A DNA stretch of 64,000 nt from Planctomycetota bacterium (GCA_029259745.1 JAJDEO010000048.1:141897-205896), one strand, 5' to 3'; counted from the first letter of the stretch, positions 8,241 to 17,393 are shown. Program-made: numbers and translations. Notes: generated from the sequence alone by a model not told the origin.

Positions 8241-10006
8241 TTCTCGCCACGCTTCTCACGGCGGCCCTGACGGTCGTCACGGATCCCCTTGCGACCCCGA
8301 GTCCCAGTGCTTCGGAAGTGCTTGCAAGCGACCTCACCGTCGCGAGTTACGACCTTTCGAACCTCATGCCGGATCCGAACAAGCAGCAGGCCCGGATGCC
8401 GCTGCTTCCTCTGATCGGTCCGAGCGACGACGACTCGGGCTACGACGAGGGCGGCTTCGAAGACGACTTCCGCGACCGCGTGGTCAACCTGGTCGTCGAT
8501 GTGATCGGCCGCGAGCTCTTCGAGTCGTCGTCGGATGCCTTCGCGTACATGATCGACGACGACGTGCTGCTCATGCGCGCGACCGACGAGGTCCACGACG
8601 CGCTCGAGCGTTACCTCGACAGCGTCCGCGCGTCCACCGGGCGCTCGGCGACCATCGAACTCGAAACCTACCGGAGTCTCGGCGGAGTCACGACAGATGT
8701 GGAGTCGCTCGTCGACGCCGTCCGCACGGGCAAGGCCGCCCTTGTCGGGTCGCTGCGACGCGAGATCCATGTCGGCAACACGCACGACTTCGGGACTCGG
8801 TACATGGTCGACTTCGTGCGCGGGTATTCCTCCGAGATTGCACACAGCGCTGCGATCGGCGATCCCGACATGGAGCTGCTGACGCTCGGTTCGCGCTGGC
8901 TCGTGCGTCTGGAGTCGCCCGTCGGGCAAGACCTGCGCCTGCGCTACGCGCATCGTCAGGCCGCCGTCACGGACTGGGAGACGCGCGACGCGGGGCTCGC
9001 GGCGGTGGTGGCGCTCAACGAGCGGATGGCGCACGTGAGCACGGTCGGGCACATCGACATGCCCAACGTCGGCGTGGCATCGGTCTGGGGCGAGGTGACC
9101 TTCGGGGCCTCGGGCGGGACGACGTGGATCGCTTCGCAGGTCGACACTCCGGCCGGCGTGATCTCGTACGTCACGCGCCTCGCTGTCGCGGACGTGGCGC
9201 CGGCGCCGCCGCCGGTCGAAGTTCGCAACTCGACGTACGCGTGGATGCTCGACGCCAGTCACCTCATCTGGCGCGGGCACCGCTCACACCATCCGCGCCC
9301 CGAGTTCCTGGCGCCGACGAGTGTGCGCTACGACGGTGATGACTGGCTCGATGCCACGGCGCTCGCGTTCCCGTCGGGACAGGAGGAGTCCTGCGACAAC
9401 CTCATGAGCGCGATCTACGATCTCGAGATCGCCGAGGATGAAGAGGACATGGACCTCGGGGCGGTCGGGTCGTGGCTCTTCCTGACCGGTTCCCAGGCGG
9501 TACTCGCCGAAGCGGCCGGGCTGAGCAAGGTCTTCGGGCGCGCGACGGCGTCGTCGTCGGTCGATGTGGTCGTCACGCGCCGGCAGCGCGGCTCGCCGGT
9601 GGGCGCTGGAACTGCCCTCGGGCAGGCGCGGTTCGACGTCGATACGCGCGGTCGTGCCGGCACGTTCGTCGGGCACCAGCAGCCTGTCGTGTCGGACTTC
9701 GACGTCGAGGTCGCGCAGGGCGCGTCGCTCTCCGAGCCGCGCGTCGACACGATCTTCGACGGCATGACGGTGGAGGCCACCGCTGTCGGCGCCGACGTGT
9801 TGCTCGACCTCCTGCTGCATCTCCGCCGCGACGTCGGCCAGGTGCCGCTCCACGGCGAGACGTTCGGGAGTCTCGACCGCGTTGCGGTGCTCGCCGCGAG
9901 TGTGTCGGTACGCGTGCCGCGCGATGGGGAGCGTCACACGTGGCGTGAGATCGCCACCGAGGACGGCACCGTGTTCGACGTGCACGTCACGGTGTCCGGC
10001 AACTGA
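8237..10006 (+). CDS. secreted protein of unknown function, third gene of the sigma-factor operon
   Basis: 589 residues, starting at an ATG that overlaps the previous stop (ATGA). The N-terminus is a short hydrophobic export signal (MILATLLTAALTVVTD). The early segment (LTVASYDLSNLMPDP, then RVVNLVVDVIGRELF, then ERYLDSVRAST) has the spacing of the small alpha/beta modules seen in secretin N-domains, but the similarity is weak. The rest is beta-rich with no catalytic motif that I recognise. Position and tight coupling suggest it works with the sigma/anti-sigma pair, as input, output or periplasmic partner. The gene is followed by a strong hairpin at 10018-10072. Function unknown. Confidence 0.75.
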   Translation: MILATLLTAALTVVTDPLATPSPSASEVLASDLTVASYDLSNLMPDPNKQQARMPLLPLIGPSDDDSGYDEGGFEDDFRDRVVNLVVDVIGRELFESSSDAFAYMIDDDVLLMRATDEVHDALERYLDSVRASTGRSATIELETYRSLGGVTTDVESLVDAVRTGKAALVGSLRREIHVGNTHDFGTRYMVDFVRGYSSEIAHSAAIGDPDMELLTLGSRWLVRLESPVGQDLRLRYAHRQAAVTDWETRDAGLAAVVALNERMAHVSTVGHIDMPNVGVASVWGEVTFGASGGTTWIASQVDTPAGVISYVTRLAVADVAPAPPPVEVRNSTYAWMLDASHLIWRGHRSHHPRPEFLAPTSVRYDGDDWLDATALAFPSGQEESCDNLMSAIYDLEIAEDEEDMDLGAVGSWLFLTGSQAVLAEAAGLSKVFGRATASSSVDVVVTRRQRGSPVGAGTALGQARFDVDTRGRAGTFVGHQQPVVSDFDVEVAQGASLSEPRVDTIFDGMTVEATAVGADVLLDLLLHLRRDVGQVPLHGETFGSLDRVAVLAASVSVRVPRDGERHTWREIATEDGTVFDVHVTVSGN

Positions 10007-10017
10007 CGGCGGCTCGC

Positions 10018-10072
10018 AGGCGAGGAACGCTCGGGAGGCCCGCGAGTCGGGTGTCTCGAGCGTTCCTCGCCT
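10018..10072 (+). terminator. hairpin terminator of the sigma-factor operon
   Basis: A perfect 16-bp inverted repeat: AGGCGAGGAACGCTCG at 10018-10033 pairs with CGAGCGTTCCTCGCCT at 10057-10072, enclosing a 23-base loop and followed by TTGCTGT. It begins 11 bases after the stop codon of the secreted-protein gene. Confidence 0.7.
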
Positions 10073-10295
10073 TTGCTGTCACGGCGACGGCGCTCCGCAC
10101 ACGTGCAACGTCCTCGACGAGCCGGACGCTCGTCTGGATGACTCGCTGCGGTGGTCGCGAGGTCGAAGGGGCCTTGCTGGCAAGGCGCCGCGAAAGTCTG
10201 ACCGGCCGCGGTCTGGTTCGACCGTTGGGCTGTTTCCTCCGTCGAAGATCAGACACCTCGCTTCAACGCAGGCAGGAAGCTCACAGATGCTGCTC

Positions 10296-10455
10296 GTGGT
10301 GTGATTCAAGAGTTCGCGAAATTCGCTTTGTGTGACCGTCGTCGCTGGCAAGGCGCGTCGACGCAGGCGAATGGGTGGAGTCGTCGAGGAGCTGCAACAC
10401 ACCCAGCGGTGAGGAGGGCGCGAAACAAATGACGCGAACTTTTGAATCACACCAC
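10296..10455. repeat. 160-bp element with 23-bp terminal inverted repeats (MITE-like)
   Basis: The left end GTGGTGTGATTCAAGAGTTCGCG (10296-10318) and the reverse complement of the right end (10433-10455) agree at 22 of 23 bases. The inside has no open frame of interest. The 13-mer GCTGGCAAGGCGC occurs once inside (10344-10356) and once upstream (10176-10188). The layout is that of a miniature inverted-repeat element or a long regulatory/structural palindrome. No flanking target-site duplication is obvious. The right end lies 12 bases before the start codon at 10468, so the element contributes the immediate upstream region of that gene. Confidence 0.6.
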
Positions 10456-10467
10456 TAGAGTGAGGCG

Positions 10468-12477
10468 ATGAAGCCCGCGCTCGCTGCCCTCGCCGTCGTG
10501 CTGTCTGTGATGACGTCGGCATGCGGGCCGAGTGGGTGGAGTGGTGCGAGTGGTGCGAGTGCGGATGCGGTCGACGACGCGATGCCGATCCGACCGAGCG
10601 CCACGCTCACGGCGCCCACGCGTGAGGCCGCGCCCGCCACGGCGCGTCGCACGATGGACGACGATCTGCGCCAGGCACGCGCGGCGGCGCGTCACCCTTC
10701 GGACGGCGGCGGGGCGGCTGTCCTCATCTCCGGCGACGATCCGATCGAGGTCGCGACGGCCGGGAAGTGGGTGTTTCGCTACACGGCCGGCGCCGACGGG
10801 ATCGCCGTCGGTGGTCGGCTCACGTTCCAGGTCTCGCCCTTCTGGGGGTGGTCGGCGCCGCAGACGTTGGCCCCCGCAGCGCCGGGCTACACACGCGTGA
10901 CGACGGCCGCGAAGGGAGTGCGCCTCGATATCCGTCCGACGCCGCCGGCGCGTGATCCGGCGCCCCTCGTCGTCACGATCGCGGGCGCTCCGTTGCGTGC
11001 TGGCGACGAGATCACGCTGGAGTACGGCGCGGGGCCGAGCGGTGCCTTCGCAGACCAGTACGCCGAGGAGTTCGCGCGCTTCTGGTTTCTCATCGACGGT
11101 GACGGCGACGGTGTGGCGTCCACGACAGCCGACCCGCCCGCGGTGCGCGTCGTGGCGGGACGTGTACGTCAGCTTGTCGCGACGGTGCCGAGTACGGCCG
11201 CGCCGGACGAGCCGATCGAACTCGTCGTGGCGGCACTCGACGCGCGCGGCAACGCCGGCTCGCGCGTCGCCGGTGAGTTCGAGGTCCGCCTGCAGACGGC
11301 AGCCGAGGTGTCCGCCGCCGTGACCTTCGAACTCGATGCTCGCGGCTTGGCGCGGCTGTCGTTGCCGGCTGCGCCACCGGGCGTTTCGCGTTGGGTCGTC
11401 GGCGGTCCCGAGGGACTCTCCGTGACGACGAACCCGTGCTCGGTGTCGGCGACCGGGCGTGGCCTTCTGTGGGGCGATCTGCACGGGCACAGCCTGCTCT
11501 CGGATGGTTCGGGGAGCGTCGAGCAGTACTACAGCTATGCACGCGACGTTGCGGCCCTCGACGTCGCAGCGCTCACCGATCACGATCACTGGGGCTTCGA
11601 GCCGCTCGACGACAACCCCGGCGTGTGGGAGCACATCAAGGATGTGACGGCGACGTTCCACGAGCCGGGGCGTTTCGTGACGCTGCCGGCCTACGAGTGG
11701 ACGAGCTGGCTCCACGGTCATCGTCACGTGCTGCACTTCGGACCGGGGCGCGGCGACGAGCTTCCCTTCGTCAGCTCACTCGACGACGCGACGCGCCATC
11801 CCGGAGATCTCTGGGATGCCCTGCGCGGTCAGCCCGCGATCACGATGGCGCACCATTCGGGCGGCGGTCCCGTGCCGACGAACTGGACCTGGCCGCCGGA
11901 CGCCGAGCTCGAGCCGGTCACGGAGGTCATGAGCGTCCACGGCAGCAGCGAGGCGCTCGATTCGCCGCGGCTCATCTACGCGCCGCTGCGCGGCAACTTC
12001 GTCCGCGATGTGCTCGACGCCGGGATCCGACTCGGATTCGTAGCCAGCGGCGACAGTCACGACGGTCATCCGGGTCTCGCGCAGCTCGCGTCGCCGGCGG
12101 GAAATGGCGGACTCGTCGCGTTCGTCGCCGCCGAGCACACCCGCACCGGTCTGCTCGAAGCTCTCCGCGAGCGCCGCACCTACGCGACGAGTGGGGCGCG
12201 TATGATCGTACGCTGCTCGCTCGGCGGCCACACGATGGGAGCCGACGTCGGCCCCGGCAACCACGACCTGCGCTTCGTCGTCTACGGCACGGGGCCGCTC
12301 ACGTCGGTGGAGTTGATCCGCAGCGGCGAGGTCGTCGCCAAGTCGGACGGCGGTGGCCATGATGAACTCATCGGCATGCTGCCCGTGCGAGACCTGACCG
12401 CTGGCGAGTACCTTTACCTCCGCGTCACCCAGCGCGATCGTCACGTCGCCTGGACGAGCCCGTTCTTCATCCACTGA
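10468..12477 (+). CDS. PHP-domain (DUF3604-like) lipoprotein
   Basis: 669 residues. The N-terminus is a lipoprotein signal with Cys in SACG at about residue 19. The middle (about 80-320) is beta-rich. The C-terminal half has PHP metal-binding motifs: GDLHGHSLLSDGSG near residue 333, then LTDHDHWG, MAHHSGGG and GDSHDGHPG, an ordered set of His/Asp ligands for a metal-dependent phosphoesterase-type site. Many such secreted proteins belong to the DUF3604 group, whose substrates are poorly known. The start codon sits directly after an inverted-repeat element, so its promoter is probably within or before that element. CutA follows 21 bases downstream on the same strand. An esterase or phosphoesterase role is inference. 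Confidence 0.85.
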   Translation: MKPALAALAVVLSVMTSACGPSGWSGASGASADAVDDAMPIRPSATLTAPTREAAPATARRTMDDDLRQARAAARHPSDGGGAAVLISGDDPIEVATAGKWVFRYTAGADGIAVGGRLTFQVSPFWGWSAPQTLAPAAPGYTRVTTAAKGVRLDIRPTPPARDPAPLVVTIAGAPLRAGDEITLEYGAGPSGAFADQYAEEFARFWFLIDGDGDGVASTTADPPAVRVVAGRVRQLVATVPSTAAPDEPIELVVAALDARGNAGSRVAGEFEVRLQTAAEVSAAVTFELDARGLARLSLPAAPPGVSRWVVGGPEGLSVTTNPCSVSATGRGLLWGDLHGHSLLSDGSGSVEQYYSYARDVAALDVAALTDHDHWGFEPLDDNPGVWEHIKDVTATFHEPGRFVTLPAYEWTSWLHGHRHVLHFGPGRGDELPFVSSLDDATRHPGDLWDALRGQPAITMAHHSGGGPVPTNWTWPPDAELEPVTEVMSVHGSSEALDSPRLIYAPLRGNFVRDVLDAGIRLGFVASGDSHDGHPGLAQLASPAGNGGLVAFVAAEHTRTGLLEALRERRTYATSGARMIVRCSLGGHTMGADVGPGNHDLRFVVYGTGPLTSVELIRSGEVVAKSDGGGHDELIGMLPVRDLTAGEYLYLRVTQRDRHVAWTSPFFIH

Positions 12478-12498
12478 AACCTCCCTCGACCCACACCC

Positions 12499-12834
12499 AT
12501 GCCCGATTCGCCCGATGCCCCGATCTCGCTCTACGTCACGGTTCCGTCCGAAGAGCTTGCCCGCTCGATTGCCCACACGTTGGTGAACGAGCGGCTCGTG
12601 GCGTGCGTGAACATCGTGCCGGCGATCACGTCCATCTACGCCTGGGAAGGTGTGTTGCTCGAAGACGCCGAGGTCCTGATGTTCGCGAAGACCGATCGAG
12701 CGCGCATGGAGCGCGCCGGGGCACGCATCGTCGAGCTGCATAGCTACGACGTTCCGTGCCTCTTGGCGCTGCCGATCGTGGGCGGGCACGGGCCATACCT
12801 CGATTGGCTCAATCAGTCGCGGCCGCCCGTGTAG
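12499..12834 (+). CDS. cutA: divalent-cation tolerance protein CutA
   Basis: 111 residues, the usual CutA1 length. It shows the family pattern: LYVTVPSEELARSIAHTLVNERLVACVNI, then SIYAWEGVLLEDAEVLMFAKT, and Y-D-V-P-C-L-L-A-L-P-I near the end. CutA1 is a very stable trimeric ferredoxin-like-fold protein of the cytoplasm, first linked to copper tolerance in Escherichia coli, though its physiological role is still debated. It lies 21 bases after the PHP lipoprotein gene and may be co-transcribed. Its stop is one base from the stop of the convergent aspA gene. Confidence 0.93.
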   Translation: MPDSPDAPISLYVTVPSEELARSIAHTLVNERLVACVNIVPAITSIYAWEGVLLEDAEVLMFAKTDRARMERAGARIVELHSYDVPCLLALPIVGGHGPYLDWLNQSRPPV

Positions 12835-12835
12835 C

Positions 12836-14275
12836 TCACACCAGTGTCGGCGGCTCGTTGCCTCCGCACATCGTGCTCGGGTCGAGCAGCTTCGCGATCT
12901 GCTCTTCGCTGAGCAGCCCCTTCTCACGTACGAGTTCGACGATGCCACGGTCGGTCTGCAGCGCCTCGGCAGCGATGCGCGTGGCCATCTCGTAGCCGAG
13001 CACCGGGTTGAGCGCCGTGACGACACCGATGCTGCGTTCGATGAAATGCTGGCAAACGGCTTCGTTGGCCGTGATGCCGTCGATGCAGTGCTCGCGCAGC
13101 GTGCGCGAGGCGTTCATGAGCATCGTCTGCGACTCGAGAATGCTCGCAGCGAGCACGGGCTCCATGACGTTGAGCTGCAGCTGACCGGCCTCGGCCGCGA
13201 GTGTCACCGTGAGGTCGTTGCCGATGGCGCGGAAACAGACCTGATTGACGACCTCCGGGATGACCGGATTGACCTTGCCCGGCATGATCGACGAGCCCGG
13301 CTGCTTGCGCGGGAGGTTGAGCTCGTTGAGGCCGGCGCGCGGACCCGACGACAGCAGGCGCAAGTCGTTGCAGATCTTGCTGAGCTTGATCGCGAGGCTC
13401 TTGAGCGCCGAGGAGTACAGCACGAACGGCTGGGTGTCTTGCGTAGCTTCGACGAGGTCGGGTGCACGCCGCATGCGCTTACCCGTGACGGCCGAGAGAT
13501 GCCGCGCGCAGCAGTCGGCGTAACCGGCCGGCGCGTTGAGACCCGTGCCGATCGCCGTCCCGCCCATGTTGCTGTCGAGCAGCACGGCCTCGACGCGTTC
13601 GAGCGAGCGGCGTTCGTTCGCGAGGCTTTCGGCCCACGCACGAAACTCCTGTCCGAGCGTCATCGGCACGGCGTCTTGGAGCTGTGTGCGGCCCATCTTG
13701 AGGATGTGATGGAACGCATCGCCCTTGCGACGAAATGAGTCGACGAGCAGATTGAGCTCGGCGCAGACGTGCGTGTTCATGAGTGCCATCGCGATGTGCA
13801 ACGACGTCGGGTAGGCATCGTTCGTCGACTGCGACAGGTTCACGTGGTCGTGCGGGTCGCAGTGGTCGTAGTCGCCGCGCTGATGGCCCATCAGCTCGAG
13901 GGCGCGGTTCGCGATCACCTCGTTCGCGTTCATGTTCGTCGACGTGCCCGCGCCGCCCTGGAACAGGTCGACTTCGAAGTGCTCGTGGAGCTTGCCTTCC
14001 ATGATCTCGAGGCAAGCGCCCTCGATCCCCGCGAGGATCTCAGGGTTCAGAACGCCGCACTCGGCGTTCGCGCGGGCCGCGCCGAGCTTGACCATCGCCA
14101 GCGCTCGAACGAGTTCGGGATGCTGGGAGAGCTTCACACCCGAGATATGGAAGTTCTCCATCGCGCGCGCCGTCTGGATGCCCCAGTAGGCTTCGCGTGG
14201 GATCTCTTTGGTTCCGAGAAGGTCTTCTTCGGTGCGCGTGTCCGTAGACGTTCCCGCATCGGGGAGAGAGGTCAT
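12836..14275 (-). CDS. aspA: aspartate ammonia-lyase
   Basis: 479 residues. It belongs to the aspartase/fumarase superfamily: the signature GSSIMPGKVNP forms the mobile active-site loop, and STNDAYPTS and GRTQLQDAVPMTLGQEF supply other substrate contacts. The segment VNPVIPEVVNQVCFRAIGND, with AAEAGQLQLNVMEP after it, is typical of aspartases rather than class II fumarases. The reaction is reversible deamination of L-aspartate to fumarate and ammonia. ATG at 14275 gives a normal aspartase N-terminus (EEDLLGTKEIPREAYWGIQT); the in-frame extension to 14410 is implausible. It is convergent with cutA with a one-base gap. Confidence 0.93.
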   Translation of the reverse strand: MTSLPDAGTSTDTRTEEDLLGTKEIPREAYWGIQTARAMENFHISGVKLSQHPELVRALAMVKLGAARANAECGVLNPEILAGIEGACLEIMEGKLHEHFEVDLFQGGAGTSTNMNANEVIANRALELMGHQRGDYDHCDPHDHVNLSQSTNDAYPTSLHIAMALMNTHVCAELNLLVDSFRRKGDAFHHILKMGRTQLQDAVPMTLGQEFRAWAESLANERRSLERVEAVLLDSNMGGTAIGTGLNAPAGYADCCARHLSAVTGKRMRRAPDLVEATQDTQPFVLYSSALKSLAIKLSKICNDLRLLSSGPRAGLNELNLPRKQPGSSIMPGKVNPVIPEVVNQVCFRAIGNDLTVTLAAEAGQLQLNVMEPVLAASILESQTMLMNASRTLREHCIDGITANEAVCQHFIERSIGVVTALNPVLGYEMATRIAAEALQTDRGIVELVREKGLLSEEQIAKLLDPSTMCGGNEPPTLV

Positions 14276-14382
14276 CACCGTTTCCGAGCTGTGGGGGAGG
14301 GGGCGACATCGTACGCGCCCACGGGCGTCGGCGGGTGCCGGCGCCTGGCGACTTTTTGCAAAGCCCGGCGAGGACGCTTGAC

Positions 14383-14408
14383 GACGAGTCTCGACGGCGA
14401 GACTCGTC
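14383..14408 (-). terminator. hairpin after the TetR gene
   Basis: GACGAGTCTCG at 14383-14393 and CGAGACTCGTC at 14398-14408 form a perfect 11-bp stem with a four-base loop (ACGG). It starts 11 bases beyond the stop of the leftward TetR gene and lies upstream of aspA. The T-run is weak on both strands. Confidence 0.55.
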
Positions 14409-14419
14409 ACCGAGAGCCG

Positions 14420-14992
14420 TCAGTCGAGCAGCGAAAGGAACGCGTCAATGCGCTCGTCGGGCTCGGGCGTCGTCGCGAACGTCATGAAGCCGCTCGTGAG
14501 AACCGTGGCAAGGGCTTGCGGGTCGCGTGACGGACCGAGTCGGCCCATCTCGCGCGCCTCCCGCAGCGCGTTCGAGAGCCCGCGGAAGATCGAGTTGCCG
14601 AGCCGATCGAGCGACGATCTGATCGTCGGATGCGAGTCGCGCAGCTCGGCGACCGTGCGCGTCACGAGACAGCCCTGGTTGTGAACGCGCTGCCAGAACT
14701 CGTCCTCGGTGGTGGGGTGCCGCAGCCTCAAGAGTCGCTCGATGCGCGCGCGGGGGTCGCCTTGCATCGACAAGATCTCGTCGATGCTCGCAACCGCCTC
14801 ATCGCAGTAGCGCGTCAAGGCTTGCTCGAGGAGGCCGAACTTGTTGCCGTATCGGCTGTACAGGCTGTGACGATTCAATCCTGTGCTACGAACGAGGAGT
14901 TCGACGCTGACGGCGTGAAATCCGTGTTTCCAGAACAGGTCCATGGCTCTTTGCAGAGCCAACTCGGGGTCGTACGTGATCGGCCGCGCCAT
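14420..14992 (-). CDS. TetR/AcrR-family transcriptional regulator
   Basis: 190 residues. The N-terminal helix-turn-helix is typical: MARPITYDPELALQRAMDLFWKHG, then SVELLVRSTGLNRHSLYSRYGNKFGLLEQAL. The C-terminal half is a helical ligand/dimer domain with no recognisable specificity. Such proteins usually repress a neighbouring gene; here the divergent neighbour is a thioredoxin-like protein more than 340 bases away, and aspA lies downstream on the same strand. ATG at 14992 is chosen because it gives the standard start of the DNA-binding domain; the frame continues upstream to 15052. The hexamer TATACT read leftwards at 15158-15163 could be its -10 element, but no good -35 accompanies it. Confidence 0.9.
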   Translation of the reverse strand: MARPITYDPELALQRAMDLFWKHGFHAVSVELLVRSTGLNRHSLYSRYGNKFGLLEQALTRYCDEAVASIDEILSMQGDPRARIERLLRLRHPTTEDEFWQRVHNQGCLVTRTVAELRDSHPTIRSSLDRLGNSIFRGLSNALREAREMGRLGPSRDPQALATVLTSGFMTFATTPEPDERIDAFLSLLD

Positions 14993-15337
14993 GAGACTCT
15001 CTGAGGAGTGTGGCTTGTGAGGCTCTGCAGGGAGCCTCGATGTGCACATCACCGTTTCGAACCACCAAGGCTGCCGCGCCCCACTGGCCCAAGTTGCGGT
15101 GGGACAGAGACTTCAGGCGCCGCTAGCGCCGTCGGCAGGATGCTCTGTCCGATACCGAGTATACAGCGAACACGAAAACACCGGACCCACACATTGTGGC
15201 GGTGCGCGCCGAATGACTTCTTCAACGCGCTGGTGGGGGAGGAAGCCCGCTTTTCCTGCACTCAACGGGCTGCTGTTCGGTGATTCATCTTTCGTACGCT
15301 TCCACGAGCGTCTCTTCTCCAGATGGAATCTTTCACA
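14993..15337. other. 345-base gap between divergent tetR and thioredoxin genes
   Basis: No convincing gene. The only promoter-like hexamer is TATACT on the minus strand (15158-15163). Regulation of both flanking genes presumably resides here; no clear TetR operator palindrome was seen. Confidence 0.4.
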
Positions 15338-16234
15338 ATGTCGCCCACTCTGCTCGCCAAGGCCGCGGCCGGCCTTCTCGCATTCTCCGCCTCGGCTCTC
15401 GCTTCGGACGCTTGGATCGAAGATCTCGAGACTGGCTTCGCGGAGGCGCGGGCCACCGGAAAGCACCTCCTCGTCGACTTCACGGGCTCGGACTGGTGCC
15501 CGCCCTGCAAGGCGCTGCACGCCGAGCTGCTCTCGAAGCCGAGCTTCGAACAGCGCGCCGGGGAGGCCTTCGTACTCGTCTCGCTCGACTACCCGAGCCG
15601 CAAGCCCCAGCCGGCCGACCTCAAGGAACGCAACGCGGTTCACAAGGACACGTACGCGATACGCGGCTTTCCGACGTTGATCGCGATGACGCCCGAGGGC
15701 GTTGAGTACGGTCGGCGGGTTGGCTATCAGCGCGGGCTCGCGGACGACTACCAGGCCTGGATCCTGCGTCTGGCCGACAACCGCGACGCGGTCGTCAGTG
15801 CACTCGCCGTTCTCGAGGAGGAACTCCCGGCCGATGAGGCCGAGCGCGACGCCTACCGCACGCGCCAGGTCGGCGCCGCCGCCTCACTCGTGACGACGTT
15901 GGGTGTCGATGCCCCGGCGCGCGCGACGTTGATCCTCGAGCTCCACGATCCCGACGACACGACGTTGGCGCGTGCGCACTTGGCCGTGCTCGGGTTCGAG
16001 GCACGCTTCACCGCCGAGGAGGAGCCGAACTTCGAGGCCATGTATAACGAACTCACGAACCTCGCTTCTGACAAGCCGACCGTGAAGAAGCTCGGCACGT
16101 ACCACGCGTGGCGTGCACTGGCCGCATCACAGATCGACAAGCCCGATGTTGCGAGGAGTGCGTTGGACGAAGCCCGCAAGCTCGACGCGCCCGAGGCGCT
16201 CGTCGCATGGGTGGCGTCGATGTTCGAACGCTGA
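15338..16234 (+). CDS. exported thioredoxin-like protein
   Basis: 298 residues from ATG 15338 (an ATG five codons earlier is also in frame). A signal peptide ends near ALAS (about residue 23). A thioredoxin fold follows: HLLVDFTGSDWCPPCKALHAELL, with redox motif WCPPC near residue 52, and the cis-proline loop in YAIRGFPTLIAM. The CPPC core differs from the CGPC of cytoplasmic thioredoxin. A C-terminal helical extension of about 150 residues (DAVVSALAVLEEELPADE onward) is not part of the thioredoxin fold and resembles tetratricopeptide-like helices. It is probably a periplasmic disulfide reductase or isomerase; the partner is unknown. A hairpin terminator follows at 16269-16305. Confidence 0.87.
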   Translation: MSPTLLAKAAAGLLAFSASALASDAWIEDLETGFAEARATGKHLLVDFTGSDWCPPCKALHAELLSKPSFEQRAGEAFVLVSLDYPSRKPQPADLKERNAVHKDTYAIRGFPTLIAMTPEGVEYGRRVGYQRGLADDYQAWILRLADNRDAVVSALAVLEEELPADEAERDAYRTRQVGAAASLVTTLGVDAPARATLILELHDPDDTTLARAHLAVLGFEARFTAEEEPNFEAMYNELTNLASDKPTVKKLGTYHAWRALAASQIDKPDVARSALDEARKLDAPEALVAWVASMFER

Positions 16235-16268
16235 CGCAGGGCCGCTTGCGTTCACGCACGCCTTCCAG

Positions 16269-16305
16269 CACGACGCCCTTCGTTACCTCGACGAAGGGCG
16301 TCGTG
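16269..16305 (+). terminator. hairpin terminator after the thioredoxin-like gene
   Basis: CACGACGCCCTTCG (16269-16282) pairs perfectly with CGAAGGGCGTCGTG (16292-16305), a 14-bp stem with a nine-base loop, starting 34 bases after the stop and followed by AAACG. The remaining 300 bases to the convergent gene at 16605 show no supported feature. Confidence 0.65.
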
Positions 16306-16604
16306 AAACGAAGCGAGCGCCGGGACGACGCAGCGGTCACGAGGCCTACGATGGGGCGCGGGCACCGCGTACAGCACGCTGGGCGACGCGGCGGGTGAGA
16401 AGCACCGCTCCGCCTCGGGCTGGGCGACGCGCGCAGGTGGAGACGGGGACACCGTGGGGCGTCTTCCGTGGGCTGACGCGGCGCGCGTGTGGCCCGGCGA
16501 GACACACGCGTCCACCATCGAACTCACCGAGTGCAGGCCCCGCGTCCTTCGAGGGCGCGTGGCTCTTCGGACGTTCGCTGTCGCGTCGGCGCACCGACGG
16601 ACAC

Positions 16605-17393
16605 TCACGTGAGATAGACGTCGAAGCGCACGCGCGTGGAGTTGACCGAGTGCGCGGGAGCGGCGCCGAGGGGTGGCGCATGGGGCGGCCGTTTCACGAC
16701 GACACGATGTCGTGCGCACTCGCACGCAACTTCCCAGAGACGCTGCTCGGCTGACACGTCGTGCCGTTGGTCGCCGAGGAGCTTGCCGAGAACTGCCAGG
16801 TCGTGCTTCACCTCGGCGGCCTTGCGGCGCGGCGGATGCATCGGGTCGAGGTAGATGACGTCGGGACGCGCGCCGTCGGGAAGCGCCGCGATGACCGCGG
16901 TTGCCTCGGCGTGGATGACGGCGGGGATGGACGACGGGTCGCGTCGGTGTGCGTCGGCGAGCAGCAGCGCCATCACCGCCGAGCGCTCGATCAACGTGAC
17001 GTGACAGCCCCAGCGTGACATCGTCAGAGCGTCGCGGCCCAAACCGCCCGTCGCGTCGAGCACCGTCAGCCCGTCGGCGACGCGCTTGTGCACGCCGAGC
17101 GCCCGTCCCAACGGACTGCTGCGACCCACCGGGTTCGTGCGCGCCACGCCGGCGCGCACGGGCTCGGACTCGGGCTTGCCGGCATCGAGCAGCGTCCAGG
17201 CCTCGCCGTCATGGAACACGACGACCGCGGGCCGCGGGGTGATCGCCGCCAGCCAGGCCTTGCGGGCCGCCGGGTCTGCGGCGCCGAGCGGGGCCTCGAC
17301 GAACGCGACCCCGAGTGTCACAGCGAGCTGCTGACCTTCGGCCCGAATCCTGGGATCGACCGGCGTGGTGCTGGCGACGAGCAGTTCGGGCAT
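16605..17393 (-). CDS. rsmJ: RsmJ-like 16S rRNA (guanine-N2)-methyltransferase
   Basis: 262 residues. The middle carries a Rossmann methyltransferase core: VLDATGGLGRDALTMSRWG binds S-adenosylmethionine, VTLIERSAVMALLLADAHRR is the acidic strand-2 end, and VIYLDPMHPPRRKAAEVKHD holds the D-P-M-x-P-x-R-x-K-x-A motif that is characteristic of RsmJ, which methylates G1516 of 16S rRNA in Escherichia coli. The weak N-terminal domain is also as in that family. It stands alone and is divergent from the membrane-protein gene at 17665. An AT-rich palindrome lies in the shared upstream gap. Confidence 0.87.
   Translation of the reverse strand: MPELLVASTTPVDPRIRAEGQQLAVTLGVAFVEAPLGAADPAARKAWLAAITPRPAVVVFHDGEAWTLLDAGKPESEPVRAGVARTNPVGRSSPLGRALGVHKRVADGLTVLDATGGLGRDALTMSRWGCHVTLIERSAVMALLLADAHRRDPSSIPAVIHAEATAVIAALPDGARPDVIYLDPMHPPRRKAAEVKHDLAVLGKLLGDQRHDVSAEQRLWEVACECARHRVVVKRPPHAPPLGAAPAHSVNSTRVRFDVYLT

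Noticed and set aside
8237..10006. Calling this protein a secretin
   Set aside because: Only a weak N-domain-like pattern is visible and there is no C-terminal secretin pore domain.
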